Shown here piece after piece: positions 52,399 to 62,865 of a stretch of DNA of 64,000 nt. The notes under the pieces were generated by a model. The model did no database searches and had not been told where the DNA came from. It saw only the letters and a list, made by a program, of their open reading frames with translations. Origin of the DNA: Aquabacterium sp. J223 (GTDB taxonomy: Bacteria; Pseudomonadota; Gammaproteobacteria; Burkholderiales; Burkholderiaceae_C); contig NZ_CP088297.1 in NCBI RefSeq assembly GCF_024666615.1, forward strand, positions 868,001-932,000, in the 5' to 3' direction. Made by a program: the position numbers and the translations under genes. Positions within the stretch are counted from its first letter, which is position 1. Every line of letters begins with the position of its first letter.

Positions 52399-53843
52399 GT
52401 TTCTTCATCCCAGGCGAAGCCGTCGCGCGCCACCAGCGCGCTGGCGGCGGCCGGTCCCCAGGTGCCGGCGGCATAGGGCTTGGGGCCCTGGCCGTCGTCC
52501 TGCCGCCAGGCGTCCAGGATGGGCTCCACCCAGCGCCAGGCCTGTTCCTGCTCGTCGCTGCGCACGAACAGGTTCAGCCGGCCGGCGATGGCGTCCAGCA
52601 GCAGCCGCTCGTAGGCGCCCACCCGCTCGGTGGGGAAGGCCTTGTCGAAGTCCAGGTCGAGCTGCACCGGCGCCAGCGCCTCGCCCGCCGCACCGCCCTT
52701 GGCCGCCATCAGGTGCAGCTCCAGCCCGTCCTCCGGCTGCAGCTTGATGACCAGCTTGTTGGCCGGCAGCGCGCCGGGGAAGATGGCATGCGGCACCGGC
52801 CGGAAGTTGACGACGATGTGCGCGTCGCGCGCCGCCAGCCGCTTGCCGGTGCGCAGGTAGAAGGGCACGCCGGCCCAGCGCCAGTTGTCGACCTCGGTGC
52901 GCAGGGCGACGAAGGTCTCGCAGCGGCTGCCCGCGGGCACCTTCTCTTCTTCGAGGTAGCCGGGCACCTTGGTGCCGTCGATGCTGCCGGCGCGGTACTG
53001 GCCGCGCACCACGTCGCGCAGCACGCTTTCGCGGGTGAAGGGCTTGAGCGAGCGCAGCACCTTGAGTTTCTCGTCGCGCACCGCGAAGGCGTCGGAGCTG
53101 GGCGGCGGCTCCATCGCGATCATGGTCAGCAGCTGCAGCGCGTGGTTCTGGATCATGTCGCGCAGCGCCCCCGTGCGGTCGTAGAAGTCGCCGCGGGTGC
53201 CCACGCCCAGGCTCTCGGCCAGCGTGATCTGGATGTTGGCGATGGCCTCGCGCCGCCACAGCGGCTCGAACAGCGCGTTGCCGAAGCGCAGCGCCATCAG
53301 GTTCTGAACCGCCGGCTTGCCCAGGTAGTGGTCGATGCGCAGCGCCTGCCGCTCGTTGAACACCGAGCGCACCACCCGGTTGATCTCCTGCGCGCTGGCC
53401 AGGTCGTGGCCGAGCGGCTTCTCGAGCACCACCCGCACCCGGTCGCCGTTGAGCCCGGCGCGGCCGAGCTGCTCGCACACCACCGGGAAGAGGTGCGGCG
53501 CCGTCGCCAGGTAGAACACCACCGTGTCGGCGTCGCGTTCGGCCAGCCAGGCGCGCAGCTTGGCGTAGTCCTTGGGCTGCGACAGGTCCATCGGGCGGTA
53601 GTGCAGCCGCTCGGCGAAGCGCGACCACTCCTCGGCCGACGGCCGCTTGCCCGGGTCCACCTCCTGCAGCCGCTCGCCCATCAGCCGGCGGTAGTGCTCG
53701 TCGTCGCGGTCGTCGCGCGCCACGCCGAGGATGCGCCCGCCGGGCGGCAGCTTGCCGTGGCGGTGGGCCTGGAACAGCGCCGGCATGAGCTTGCGCCAGG
53801 CCAGGTCGCCGGTGCCGCCGAAGAGGACGAGGTCGAAGGACAT
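52395..53843 (-). CDS. zwf: Glucose-6-phosphate 1-dehydrogenase Zwf
   Basis: NADP-linked first step of the pentose phosphate and Entner-Doudoroff routes; 482 residues. The coenzyme motif [15 protein letters not shown] is at the N-terminus; the catalytic [13 protein letters not shown] lies near residue 170. [17 protein letters not shown] and [12 protein letters not shown] are also diagnostic. Divergent from tal-pgi, and so part of a sugar phosphate cluster. No HexR-like regulator gene is in the window. Confidence 0.96.
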   Translation of the reverse strand: MSFDLVLFGGTGDLAWRKLMPALFQAHRHGKLPPGGRILGVARDDRDDEHYRRLMGERLQEVDPGKRPSAEEWSRFAERLHYRPMDLSQPKDYAKLRAWLAERDADTVVFYLATAPHLFPVVCEQLGRAGLNGDRVRVVLEKPLGHDLASAQEINRVVRSVFNERQALRIDHYLGKPAVQNLMALRFGNALFEPLWRREAIANIQITLAESLGVGTRGDFYDRTGALRDMIQNHALQLLTMIAMEPPPSSDAFAVRDEKLKVLRSLKPFTRESVLRDVVRGQYRAGSIDGTKVPGYLEEEKVPAGSRCETFVALRTEVDNWRWAGVPFYLRTGKRLAARDAHIVVNFRPVPHAIFPGALPANKLVIKLQPEDGLELHLMAAKGGAAGEALAPVQLDLDFDKAFPTERVGAYERLLLDAIAGRLNLFVRSDEQEQAWRWVEPILDAWRQDDGQGPKPYAAGTWGPAAASALVARDGFAWDEET

Positions 53844-54024
53844 GCGGGTGCAGGCGAGGGGCGTGGGTGGGAGCGGTCATCATGCCGCAAGCCCGATGCC
53901 CGCCCGGCGACGCCGGCGCCGACGCGGGCACGACTTCCGCTTGCCAGCGGGCCGACGGCACCGCCACCGGCTTGCTCTAATCGCGGTTGCGCGCCGCGCG
54001 ACCCTTGAAGCACCGCCCAACGCC
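53844..54024. promoter_or_regulatory. Divergent region zwf / tal
   Basis: 181 bases expected to hold both promoters. The plus strand contains TTGCTCTAATCGCGG and nothing close to a full sigma70 pair. No long inverted repeat that would suggest a HexR or similar operator was seen. Confidence 0.25.
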
Positions 54025-54978
54025 ATGAACCAGCTCGAACAGCTCAAGCAGCACACCACCGTCGTCGCCGACACCGGCAACTTCAAGGAGCTCGCGGCCT
54101 TCGCGCCGCAGGACGCCACCACCAACCCGTCGCTCATCCTGAAGGCGGTGCAGCAGCCGGACTACGCGCCGCTGCTGGCCGAGGCCGTCGCCGCCCACCG
54201 CGGCGAGCCGCTGGACCGCGTGGTCGACGAGGTGCTGGTGCGCTTCGGCAGCGAGATCCTGAAGGTGGTGCCCGGTCGGGTGAGCACCGAGGTCGACGCA
54301 CGTCTGTCCTTCGACACCGCCGCCACGGTGGCGCGGGCGCACCGGTTGATCGAGCTGTACGAACGCGCCGGCACCGACCGCGGCCGGGTGCTGATCAAGA
54401 TCGCCGCCACCTGGGAAGGCATCCAGGCGGCCAAGGCGCTGGAGCACGAGGGCATCCACTGCAACCTGACGCTCGTCTTCGCCTTCGTGCAGGCGCTGGC
54501 CTGCGGCGAGGCCGGCGTGAAGCTGATCTCGCCCTTCGTCGGCCGCATCTACGACTGGCACAAGAAGGCCGCCGGCGCGGCGTGGGACGAGGCGGCCCAC
54601 GCCGGACCGAACGATCCCGGCGTGCAGTCGGTGCGCCGCATCTGGCGCTACTTCAAGAAGTTCGGCGTCGAGACCGAGGTCATGGGCGCCAGCTTCCGCA
54701 ACACCGGGCAGATCCTGGCCCTGGCCGGCTGCGACCTGCTCACCATCAGCCCGGACCTGCTGGCCAGGCTGCAGCAGGCCGAGGGGCCGGTGCCGCGCCA
54801 GCTCGACGCGGCCGAGGCCCAGGCCGACGGCGACCTGCACGCCGTGCTGTTCAACGAGGCCGGCTTCCGCTGGGCGCTGAACGAGGACGCCATGGCCAGC
54901 GACAAGCTGGCCGAGGGCATCCGCGCCTTCGCCGCCGATGCGGTGAAGCTGGACAAGCTGATCGAGGGCCTGCAATGA
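54025..54978 (+). CDS. tal: Transaldolase Tal
   Basis: 317 residues, TalB-type length. Schiff-base lysine Lys125 in [30 protein letters not shown] and [19 protein letters not shown] are family motifs, [13 protein letters not shown] is also conserved. Interconverts sedoheptulose 7-phosphate plus glyceraldehyde 3-phosphate with erythrose 4-phosphate plus fructose 6-phosphate. Its stop overlaps the pgi ATG (ATGA), linking the two enzymes that produce and use fructose 6-phosphate. Confidence 0.96.
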   Translation: MNQLEQLKQHTTVVADTGNFKELAAFAPQDATTNPSLILKAVQQPDYAPLLAEAVAAHRGEPLDRVVDEVLVRFGSEILKVVPGRVSTEVDARLSFDTAATVARAHRLIELYERAGTDRGRVLIKIAATWEGIQAAKALEHEGIHCNLTLVFAFVQALACGEAGVKLISPFVGRIYDWHKKAAGAAWDEAAHAGPNDPGVQSVRRIWRYFKKFGVETEVMGASFRNTGQILALAGCDLLTISPDLLARLQQAEGPVPRQLDAAEAQADGDLHAVLFNEAGFRWALNEDAMASDKLAEGIRAFAADAVKLDKLIEGLQ

Positions 54979-56573
54979 GCTTCCGTCGCTGTGACGAAAC
55001 CGTCGCGTGGACCGCGCTGCAGGGCCACTTCGAGGCCCATGGCCGCGAGCTCGACCTGCGCGAAGCCTTCGCCCGCGACCCGGGCCGCTTCGACGCTTTC
55101 GGACTGGAGGCGCCGCACTGGTTCGCCGACCTGTCGAAGAACCGCTGGGACATCGCCACCCGCCGGCTGCTGCTGGAGCTGGCGCGCGAGTGCGGCCTGG
55201 AAGCCCGGCGCGACGCCATGCTGCGCGGCGAGCCCATCAACAGCACCGAGGGCCGCGCCGTGCTGCACACCGCGCTGCGCGCGCCGGCCGGGCAGGGCCT
55301 GTTCAGCACCGAGGTGCAGGGCGTGCTGACGCCGCTGCTGGCCTTTGCCGAAGAGGTGCGCGACACCGCGGCCAGCGGCATCACCGACGTCGTCAACATC
55401 GGCATCGGCGGCTCCGACCTCGGGCCGCAGATGGTGGTGCCGGCGCTCGACGCGTTCGTGCACCCGGGCCTGAGGCTGCACTTCGTCTCCAACGTCGACG
55501 GCCACGACATCGAGCCGGTGCTGCGGCGGCTGGTGCCGGCGCGCACGCTGTTCATCGTCGCCTCCAAGACCTTCACCACGCAGGAGACCATGGCCAACGC
55601 GCAGGTGGCACGCGACTGGTTCCTGCAGCAGGGCGGCGACGATGTGGCCCGGCACTTCGTGGCCACCACCACCAACGTGAAGGCGGCCGCGGCCTTCGGC
55701 ATCGACCGCACCTTCGGCTTCTGGGACTGGGTGGGCGGCCGCTACTCGCTGTGGTCGGCCATCGGCCTGCCCATCGCCATCGCCATCGGCGAGAACCACT
55801 TCCGCGACCTGCTGGCCGGCGCCCATGCCATGGACCGCCACTTCGCCGAGGCGCCGCTGGAGGCCAACCTGCCGGCCCAGCTCGGCCTGCTCGACGTCTG
55901 GTACCGCAACTTCCACGGCTTCGGCAGCCGCTGCGTCGCGCCCTACCACCAGGGCCTGAAGCGCCTGCCGGCCTACCTGCAGCAGCTGGAGATGGAGTCC
56001 AACGGCAAGTGCGTGGACGCCGACGGCCGGCCGCTGCCCTTCGCCACCAGCCCGGTGGTGTGGGGCGAGCCGGGCACCAACGGCCAGCACGCCTTCTTCC
56101 AGATGCTGCACCAGGGCACCGACGTCATCCCGGTGGAGTTCATCCTGGCCCGCCGGCCCACCCACGGCCATGCCGACCTGCAGGCCAAGCTGATGGCCAA
56201 CGGCCTGGCGCAGGCGCAGGCGCTGATGCTGGGCAAGACGGCCGACCAGGCGCTGGCCGAGAAGGCGCCCACCGCCGCGCCGGGTCTGGACCCGCAGGTG
56301 CTGGCCCGCCACCGCAGCTTCCCCGGCAACCGGCCGAGCACCACGCTGCTGACCGAGCAGCTGACGCCCGCGGCGCTGGGCGCGCTCATCGCGCTGTACG
56401 AGCACCGCGTCTTCACCAGCGGCGCGCTGTGGGGCATCAACTCCTTCGACCAATGGGGCGTGGAGCTGGGCAAGGCGCTGGCCGGCGACCTGCTGCCGCG
56501 GCTGGCCTCGGGTGACGTGGCCGGTCTCGACGCCTCGACCGCCGGGCTGCTGAAGCGCCTGCGAGGTGAGTGA
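54975..56573 (+). CDS. pgi: Glucose-6-phosphate isomerase Pgi
   Basis: 532 residues. Signature [13 protein letters not shown], the substrate phosphate site [27 protein letters not shown], catalytic Glu in [14 protein letters not shown], and the C-terminal [13 protein letters not shown] with the catalytic Lys. Converts glucose 6-phosphate to fructose 6-phosphate, connecting zwf and tal products. Its end lies just before the HAD phosphatase gene. Confidence 0.96.
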   Translation: MSFRRCDETVAWTALQGHFEAHGRELDLREAFARDPGRFDAFGLEAPHWFADLSKNRWDIATRRLLLELARECGLEARRDAMLRGEPINSTEGRAVLHTALRAPAGQGLFSTEVQGVLTPLLAFAEEVRDTAASGITDVVNIGIGGSDLGPQMVVPALDAFVHPGLRLHFVSNVDGHDIEPVLRRLVPARTLFIVASKTFTTQETMANAQVARDWFLQQGGDDVARHFVATTTNVKAAAAFGIDRTFGFWDWVGGRYSLWSAIGLPIAIAIGENHFRDLLAGAHAMDRHFAEAPLEANLPAQLGLLDVWYRNFHGFGSRCVAPYHQGLKRLPAYLQQLEMESNGKCVDADGRPLPFATSPVVWGEPGTNGQHAFFQMLHQGTDVIPVEFILARRPTHGHADLQAKLMANGLAQAQALMLGKTADQALAEKAPTAAPGLDPQVLARHRSFPGNRPSTTLLTEQLTPAALGALIALYEHRVFTSGALWGINSFDQWGVELGKALAGDLLPRLASGDVAGLDASTAGLLKRLRGE

Positions 56574-56577
56574 GTCG

Positions 56578-57198
56578 ATGCGGACCGTCGTCTTCGACCT
56601 CGGGGCCGTCGTCTACCGCTTCCGCCCTGCGGTGCTGATGGCGCAGTGCTTCCCGGACCATGCGAGCACGCCCGAACTCGCCGTCGAGTGGGCGCAGCGC
56701 TTCTTCCTCGGCTTCGGCGGCGACTGGGGCGAGTTCGACCGCGGCACGGTGGAGGTGCCGGACCTCATCGACCGGCTGGCCCGGCGCACCGGCCTGCCGC
56801 GCGACGGCGTGCTGGCGCTGGTCGAACGGGCGGTGATGGCCGAACTGCAGCCGCTGCCCGACACGGTGGCACTGATCGACCGGTTGGCGGCGGCCGGCCA
56901 CCGGCTGCTCTTCCTGTCCAACATGCCCAAGCCCTATGCCGAGGCGCTGGAGCGCGACAGCCCGGTGCTGCGCCGCTTCGAGGGCGGCGTCTTCTCGTCG
57001 CGGGTGGGCTGGCTGAAGCCGGAGCCGCAGATCTTCGATCACATGACCGAGCGCTTCGCGCTCGACGGCGCGCGCACGGTGTTCCTCGACGACGTGCTGG
57101 CCAACGTCGAGGCGGCGCGTCGTGCCGGCTGGCAGGCGGTGCACTTCAGCGACGCCGCCGCGGCGCAGCGGATCCTCGTCGAGACCGGCTGGCTGTAG
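56578..57198 (+). CDS. HAD family hydrolase (YihX-like)
   Basis: 206 residues from ATG 56578; a GTG at 56566 within the pgi end is an alternative. HAD motif I reads VVFDLGAVVY: the first Asp is kept and the second is replaced by Gly-Ala context, as in YihX-type proteins where DxGGV is usual. Motif II LFLSNMPKPYAEAL, Lys in GWLKPEPQIFDHM, motif IV FLDDVLANVEAARRAGWQAV. YihX dephosphorylates alpha-glucose 1-phosphate; its place after pgi fits sugar-phosphate turnover, but the substrate is not proven. Confidence 0.8.
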   Translation: MRTVVFDLGAVVYRFRPAVLMAQCFPDHASTPELAVEWAQRFFLGFGGDWGEFDRGTVEVPDLIDRLARRTGLPRDGVLALVERAVMAELQPLPDTVALIDRLAAAGHRLLFLSNMPKPYAEALERDSPVLRRFEGGVFSSRVGWLKPEPQIFDHMTERFALDGARTVFLDDVLANVEAARRAGWQAVHFSDAAAAQRILVETGWL

Positions 57199-57201
57199 CG
57201 T

Positions 57202-57229
57202 CGGCGGGCCCGCCAGGGCCCGGCCGCCG
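57202..57229. terminator. GC-rich hairpin between convergent HAD and DUF2817 genes
   Basis: Contains the perfect palindrome GGCGGGCCCGCC (57203-57214) and outer pairing CGGCGG / CCGCCG. No T tract. Probably a bidirectional stop, inferred only from position between converging genes. Confidence 0.3.
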
Positions 57230-58315
57230 TCAGCGCCCCCAGCGGGCGTGCAGCGCCTGCTGCAGCACGTCCAGGCCCTGCCGCAGCACGTCGTCCTGCC
57301 ACTGTCCGTCGGCCGGCGCAAAGGCGTCGCGCAGGGCGCCGTCGATGGCCTCCTCCCGCACCGCGGCCGGCGCGTCGCCATGCTGGCGCAGCCACGCCTC
57401 GCCGCGCAGCGCCTGCACCACCTGCAGCAGCGGCAGGGTGCCGAACTCCAGCGTGAGGCCGGCGAAGCGCAGGCCCGGGTGGCGGACGGCGAACCAGGGC
57501 TGCAGCTCGCCGTGCAGCAGGGCCGACACCGAGCTGCCGTCGGCGGTGGAGGTGATGGACGGCCCCCACACCGCCCGCGCACGGGCCAGCGCCTCGGCCG
57601 TGTCGGGCCCGGCGTGGATGCGCTCGCCGCTGCCGCGCGGGCCCAGCCCGGTGTGCAGGTCGACCCAGCGGCATTCGTCCACGCCCCGCAGCTCGGCGTC
57701 CAGCAGCGCCTGCAGCGCCAGCCGGCCCCAGCTCGGCGCCCGGCCGCCGTAGAACAGGCCGCCCGGGTGGTCGTACTGGCCGGCGCTCACCGCCTGCTGC
57801 ACCGCGCGCTCGCCCTGTTCGGCGATGCGGCCGAAGAGCTGCGCTTCGCGGTCCGGCGGCGGCGGCCACTGCCCCGGCACCAGCAGCGCGGCCAGCGCGT
57901 CGTAACCGCCGTTGGGCGGCACGGCGGCCTCGAAGTCGACGAAGTTGCGGTTGAGGTCGATGTTCTCGTGGTCCTGGCGCCGGCCGTGCGACCAGCCCCA
58001 CGGGTTCAGCCCGTGCAGCAGCAGCAGCCGCACCCCCCGGCCGTCCAGCGCCTCGCGCAGCGGCGCTGCCTCGGCCAGCAGCGCCAGCTGCACCGCCCCG
58101 CCGGCCGGGCCCTCGACGCCGTGGCAGCCGCTGGAGACGACCAGCCGGCGCCTGGCGTCGGCCGGCCCCAGCCGGGCCACGTCCAGCGCCAGCACCTCGC
58201 CGTCGCGCCCGGGCAGCGGGTGGGTGATGGACTGCAGCTCGGCGCCCGCGATCTGCGCCTCGACCAGGAAGCGCTCGCGCGCCTGCGCGTAGCGATGGCA
58301 GAAGAAGCGGTCCAT
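57230..58315 (-). CDS. DUF2817 zinc carboxypeptidase-like protein
   Basis: 361 residues. DUF2817 proteins share the M14 carboxypeptidase fold. Zinc-site candidates are His65 and Glu68 in SSGCHGVEGPAG and the later His in WVDLHTGLGPRG; NIDLNRNFVDF contains the substrate-binding Asn/Arg pair, and GLTLEFGTLPLLQ holds the Glu at the catalytic position. Likely a peptidase or deacylase in the cytosol since no signal peptide is seen. Start ATG 58315 is 17 bases after the stop of the M20 gene, so the two are probably cotranscribed. Confidence 0.82.
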   Translation of the reverse strand: MDRFFCHRYAQARERFLVEAQIAGAELQSITHPLPGRDGEVLALDVARLGPADARRRLVVSSGCHGVEGPAGGAVQLALLAEAAPLREALDGRGVRLLLLHGLNPWGWSHGRRQDHENIDLNRNFVDFEAAVPPNGGYDALAALLVPGQWPPPPDREAQLFGRIAEQGERAVQQAVSAGQYDHPGGLFYGGRAPSWGRLALQALLDAELRGVDECRWVDLHTGLGPRGSGERIHAGPDTAEALARARAVWGPSITSTADGSSVSALLHGELQPWFAVRHPGLRFAGLTLEFGTLPLLQVVQALRGEAWLRQHGDAPAAVREEAIDGALRDAFAPADGQWQDDVLRQGLDVLQQALHARWGR

Positions 58316-58332
58316 CCCGGCGCCCGCGGGCG

Positions 58333-59535
58333 TCAGGGGCCGGGCCGCGGCGCGGCCAGCCAGGCCTCGGCCAGCCTCACCCACAGCGTGGCGCCGACGG
58401 GAATCAGCGCGTCGTTGAAGTCGTAGGCCGGGTTGTGCAGCATGCAGGGTCCCAGCCCGTGGCCGCCGTCGCGGTGGTCGCCGTCGCCGTTGCCGATGAC
58501 GAAGTAGCAGCCCGGCACCTGCTGCAGGAAGAAGCTGAAGTCCTCGGCGCCCATCGTCGGCTCGAAGGCGTGCACCCGATGGGCACCCACCACCCCGGTC
58601 ATCACCCGGCGCACGAACTCGCTCTCGGCGGGGTGGTTGATGGTGGGCGGGTAGTTGCGCCTGAACTCGAGGCTGCAGGTGGCGCCGAAGGCGGCGCAGG
58701 TCGCATCGGCCATGGTGCGCATGCGCTGCTCGATCAGGTCCAGCACCTCGGTGGTGAAGGTGCGCACCGTGCCCTGCAGCTCGCAGCGCTCGGGCACCAC
58801 GTTGGTCGCCTCGCCGGCGTGGATCATCGTCACCGAGATGACGCCGGTGTCGATCGGCCGCTTGTTGCGGCTGATGATGGTCTGCAGGCCCTGCACCAGC
58901 TGGCAGGCGACGGGCACCGGGTCGATGCCCAGGTGCGGCATGGCGCCGTGCGAGCCCTTGCCGTGCACCGTGATCCTGAACTCGTTGCTGGAGGCGAACA
59001 CCGGCCCCGGCGCCACCGCGAAGTCGCCCGCCGGCAGGCCCGGCCAGTTGTGGGCGCCGAACACCGCCTCCATCGGGAAGCGGTCGAACAGGCCGTCGGC
59101 AATCATCTCTCGGGCGCCGCCGCCGCCCTCCTCGGCCGGCTGGAAGATGAGGTAGACGGTGCCGTCGAAGTCGCGGGTGCGCGCCAGGTGGCGGGCCGCC
59201 GCCAGCAGCATGGCGGTGTGGCCGTCGTGGCCGCAGGCGTGCATCTTCCCCGGGTGGCGGCTGGCGTGGGCGAAGGTGTTGCCCTCGGTGATGGGCAGCG
59301 CGTCCATGTCGGCGCGCAGGCCCACGGTGCGCGGCGACGGCCGGCCCCGCACGATGCCCAGCACGCCGGTGCGGCCCAGGCCGCGCACCACCTCGATGTC
59401 CCAGGCCTGCAACTGCCGCGCGACGACGTCGGCGGTGCGGTGTTCCTGGAAGCACAGCTCCGGGTGGGCGTGCAGGTCGCGCCGCAGGCAGGCGATCTCG
59501 GCGCTGTCGTTCACGATGGGTTCGAGCAGTTCCAT
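58333..59535 (-). CDS. M20 family amidohydrolase (hippurate hydrolase-like)
   Basis: 400 residues from ATG 59535, with AGAGGA upstream. Metal ligands are in LRADMDALP, KMHACGHDGHTAMLLAA and QPAEEGGGGAREM, with the last ligand in NHPAESEF to EPTMGAEDFSFF. NLxRR-type start: LRRDLHAHPELCFQEH. The family cleaves N-acyl amino acids, including hippurate, N-acetyl amino acids and IAA conjugates; the exact substrate is open. Grouped with the DUF2817 peptidase, suggesting peptide or acyl-amino-acid turnover. Confidence 0.92.
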   Translation of the reverse strand: MELLEPIVNDSAEIACLRRDLHAHPELCFQEHRTADVVARQLQAWDIEVVRGLGRTGVLGIVRGRPSPRTVGLRADMDALPITEGNTFAHASRHPGKMHACGHDGHTAMLLAAARHLARTRDFDGTVYLIFQPAEEGGGGAREMIADGLFDRFPMEAVFGAHNWPGLPAGDFAVAPGPVFASSNEFRITVHGKGSHGAMPHLGIDPVPVACQLVQGLQTIISRNKRPIDTGVISVTMIHAGEATNVVPERCELQGTVRTFTTEVLDLIEQRMRTMADATCAAFGATCSLEFRRNYPPTINHPAESEFVRRVMTGVVGAHRVHAFEPTMGAEDFSFFLQQVPGCYFVIGNGDGDHRDGGHGLGPCMLHNPAYDFNDALIPVGATLWVRLAEAWLAAPRPGP

Positions 59536-59674
59536 TGCCAATCCTCTGGGACTGAGGTCTCCCCCTGGGCGGACCAGTTTACGCGGCGGCCCGTGCCCGA
59601 TCGGGGCGAGGGAAAAGCGGCTGTTGGGGGGTGGCCGTGGGCGGCGGCGGGAGGCCTGTGCAATAGTCGCCGGC

Positions 59675-61707
59675 ATGAGCCTTCGCACCGCCCGTGGCGC
59701 CTGTCCGCACGACTGCCCCGACACCTGCGCGCTCATCGTCACCGCCGACGGCGACCGGGTGGTGAAGGTGCAGGGCGCGGCGGACCACCCGCACACCGCC
59801 GGCGTGCTGTGCACCAAGGTCAGCCGCTACGCCGAGCGGGTGAACCACCCGGACCGGCTGCTCACGCCGTTGAAACGCATCGGCCGCAAGGGCGAGGGCC
59901 GCTTCGAGGCGGCCACCTGGGACGAGGCGCTGGACGACATCGCCGCCCGGCTCAAGGCGATCGCCGCGCGCGACGCGCAGGCCATCGTGCCCTACAGCTA
60001 CGCCGGCACCATGGGGCTGATCCAGGGCGAGGCGATGGCTGGACGCTTCTTCCACCGGCTGGGCGCGTCCAAGCTCGACCGCACCATCTGCGCCAGCGCC
60101 GGCGGCGCCGGGATGACGGCCACCTACGGCGGCAAGGTGGGCATGCACGTGGGCGACGTCGTGCACGCCCGGCTGATCCTGATCTGGGGCAGCAACCCGA
60201 TCACCTCCAGCGTGCACTTCTGGCGGCTGGCGCAGCAGGCGAAGCGCCAGGGCGCCAAGCTGGTCTGCATCGACCCGCGGCGCAGCGAGACCGCCGCCCA
60301 CTGCGACCGCCACCTGGCGCTGAAGCCCGGCACCGACGGCGCGCTGGCGCTCGGCCTGATGCACGAGCTGATCGCCCACGACCGGCTGGACCACGACTAC
60401 CTGGACCGCCACGTCGAGGGCTTCGACGCGCTGCGCACCGAGGCGCTGCAGTGGCCGCCCGAGCGCGCCGCGCAGGTCTGCGGCCTGGCGCCCGAGCAGG
60501 TGCGCGACCTGGCGCACGACTACGGCGCCACGCGCGCGGCGGCGATCCGCCTGAACTACGGCATGCAGCGCGCGCGCGGCGGCGGCAACGCCACCCGGCT
60601 GGTCGCGCTGCTGCCCTGCCTGACCGGCGCCTGGCGGGCGCCGGGGGCGGCCTGCTGATGTCCAGCAGCGGCTGGTTCCCGCGCGACGACGCCGCGCTGC
60701 AGCGGCCCGACCTGCTGGCCGGCCGCCAGCCGCGCACGGTCAACATGAGCACGCTGGGCAACGACCTGCTGCGCGAGGCGTCGCCCGACTTCGGCCCGCG
60801 CATCGAGGCGCTGGTCGTCTACAACAGCAACCCGCTGGCGGTGGCGCCGGAGTCGGCCAAGGTGGCGCGCGGCCTGGCCCGCGAGGACCTGTTCACCGTG
60901 GTGCTGGAGCAGTTCCAGACCGACACCGCCGACTTCGCCGACTGGCTGCTGCCGGCCACCATGCAGCCCGAGCACCTGGACGTGCACACCACCTACGGCC
61001 ACACCGACGTGGTGTGGAACGAGCCGGTGGTGCCGCCGGCCGGGCAGTGCAAGCCGAACAGCCAGATCTTTCGTGAACTGGCCGCGCGCCTGGGCTTCCA
61101 GGAGCCCTGCTTCGCCGACACCGACGAGCAGCTCGCCCAACAGGCCTTCCGCCCCGGCACGGTGGACCTCCAGCGGCTGCGCGCGCAGGGCTGGCAGCCG
61201 CTGGCGCTGCCCGCGCTGCCGTTCGCCGAGGGCGGTTTTCCCACGCCGTCGGGCAAGGCGCGGGTCACGGCGCCCGGCCTGGGCGTGCCGACCCACCTGC
61301 CCAACCATGAAAGCGCCGAGTCCGACCCGGCGCTGGCCGCGCGCTACCCGCTGGCCATGATCTCGCCGCCGGCGCGGCACTTCCTCAACTCCACCTTCGT
61401 CAACGTGGCCAGCCTGCGCGGCATCGAGGGCGAGCCGCGGCTGGAGATCCACCCCGACGACGCCCGCGCCCGCGGCATCGCCGACGGCGACGCGGTCGAG
61501 GCCTTCAACGACCGCGGACGCCTGCGCTGCGTCGCCCAGGTCACCGACCGCACCCGCGCCGGGCTGGTGGTCGGCCTGGGCGTGTGGTGGCGCAAGCTGG
61601 GTCTGGACGGCCGCAACGTCAACGAGCTGACGCACCAGCGGCTGACCGACCTGGGCCGCGCGCCGGCCTTCTACGACTGCCTGGTCGAGGTGCGGACCGC
61701 GACATGA
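59675..61707 (+). CDS. Molybdopterin-dependent oxidoreductase (frame broken by a 1-base deletion)
   Basis: DMSO-reductase family enzyme, 677 residues when repaired. The N-terminus carries a 4Fe-4S site ACPHDCPDTCALIV (Cys10, 14, 18) completed by the Cys of HTAGVLCTK. Then come the molybdopterin domain (ATWDEALDDIAARLKAIAA, LILIWGSNPITSSVHFW) and C-terminal dinucleotide-binding domain (PLAMISPPARHFLNSTF). The frame breaks in a five-G run at 60643-60647; one extra G joins GAWRAPGG to GLLMSSSGWFPRDD. No signal or Tat motif, so cytosolic. No partner subunits nearby; substrate unknown, possibly formate-like or assimilatory. Confidence 0.87.
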
Positions 61708-62865
61708 GGCGCCTGGTCTGGGCGGCCGCGGCGGCCGCCGTGCTCGGCAGCGCGGGCTGCAGCACCGTCGGCTACCTGGCGCAGTCGGTGCAGGGCCACC
61801 TGGCGCTGATGCAGGCCGCCCGGCCGGTGCAGGACTGGCTGGACGACCCCGCCACCCCCGGCGGCCCTGCGCGAGCGGCTGCAGTTGACCCAGCGCCTGC
61901 GCGAATACGCCATCGCCGAGCTGCACCTGCCCGACAACAACAGCTACCGGCGCTACGCCGACCTGAAGCGGCCGGCCGCGGTGTGGAACGTGGTCGCCGC
62001 GCCGCCGCTGTCGCTGAAGCTGGAGAACCACTGCTTCCCGGTGGTCGGCTGCGTCGGCTACCGCGGCTACTACGCACTGGCCGACGCGCAGGCCGAGGCC
62101 GAGCGCCTGCGCGCCAAGGGCCTCGAGGTGGCGGTGTATCCGGTCCCGGCCTATTCCACCCTGGGCTGGACCAACTGGTTCGGCGGCGACCCGCTGCTCA
62201 ACACCTTCCTCGGCCTGCCCGAGGGCGAACTGGCGCGGCTGCTGTTCCACGAGCTGGCGCACCAGGTCGTCTACGCGGCCGGCGACACGCCCTTCAACGA
62301 GTCCTTCGCCACCACGGTGGAGCGCCTCGGCGGCGAGCGCTGGCTGCGCAGCCGGGCCGGCGAGCCGGCGCGCGAGGACTACGCCCGCTACGACGGCCGG
62401 CGCCGCCAGTTCCGCGCGCTGGCCCGCGAGGCCCGCGAGGCGCTGCAGGCGGTGTACGACAGCGATCGGCCGGAGGCGGACAAGCTCGCCGCCAAGGCCG
62501 CGGTCTTCGCGCGGCTGCGGGCGCAGCACCAGGCGCTGAAGGCTGGGGAATGGCGCGGCTTCGCCGGCTACGACGCCTGGTTCGAGCGCGCCAACAACGC
62601 CTCCCTGGCGGTGCTGGGCGCCTACGACGACCAGGTGCCGCGCTTCGAGCGGCTGTTCGCCCGCGAGGGCGGCGACTTCAGGCGCTTCTACGCCGAGGTC
62701 AAGCGCCTGGCCGACCTGCCGCGGCCGGCGCGTGACAAGGCGATGCAGGCGCTGGACGAGGCGAACGTCACTTCAGTGCCGCCCGGCCGCCCGAAGGCAC
62801 TGAGCGCCCCCGCGGGGGGCAGCGAACAGCGTGAGCGTGGGGGCCTCATTTCAACGATTCGATGA
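61704..62865 (+). CDS. Lipoprotein zinc aminopeptidase, PF10023-like (frame broken by a 1-base insertion)
   Basis: Starts at ATG 61704 overlapping the oxidoreductase stop. Lipobox VLGSAGCSTVGYLAQSVQGH. Frame lost near 61860 (GCCACCCCCGGCGGCC); removing one G restores ERLQLTQRLREYAIAEL and a 386-residue protein. The rest is intact: LPDNNSYRRYADL, then PVPAYSTLGWTNWFGGDPLL, the zinc motif LLFHELAHQVVYAAGD and FNESFATTVERLGGERW. Family members are annotated as putative aminopeptidases. The last about 25 residues (PKALSAPAGGSEQRERGGL) are encoded by a palindromic repeat and are probably not part of the conserved fold. Confidence 0.85.
62796..62847 (+). repeat. GC-rich palindromic intergenic-type repeat
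   Basis: Sequence GGCACTGAGCGCCCCCGCGG then GGGGCAGCGAACAGCGTGAG and CGTGGGGGCCTC. It contains the hairpin GCCCCC/GGGGGC (62806-62820), with a second GGGGGCC downstream. Elements of the form GAGCGCCCCC-GGGGGGCAGCG-GAGCGTGGGGGCC are common near gene ends in Comamonadaceae-like genomes (from memory). Here it encodes the C-terminus of the aminopeptidase and reaches the stop codon of the ACBP gene. Confidence 0.55.

Noticed and set aside
58435-59660. Long plus-strand open frame opposite the M20 amidohydrolase, running into the molybdopterin oxidoreductase
   Set aside because: The first part is antisense shadow of a clear gene; it only becomes real coding sequence after the frame break at 60643, where it is the oxidoreductase C-terminal half.
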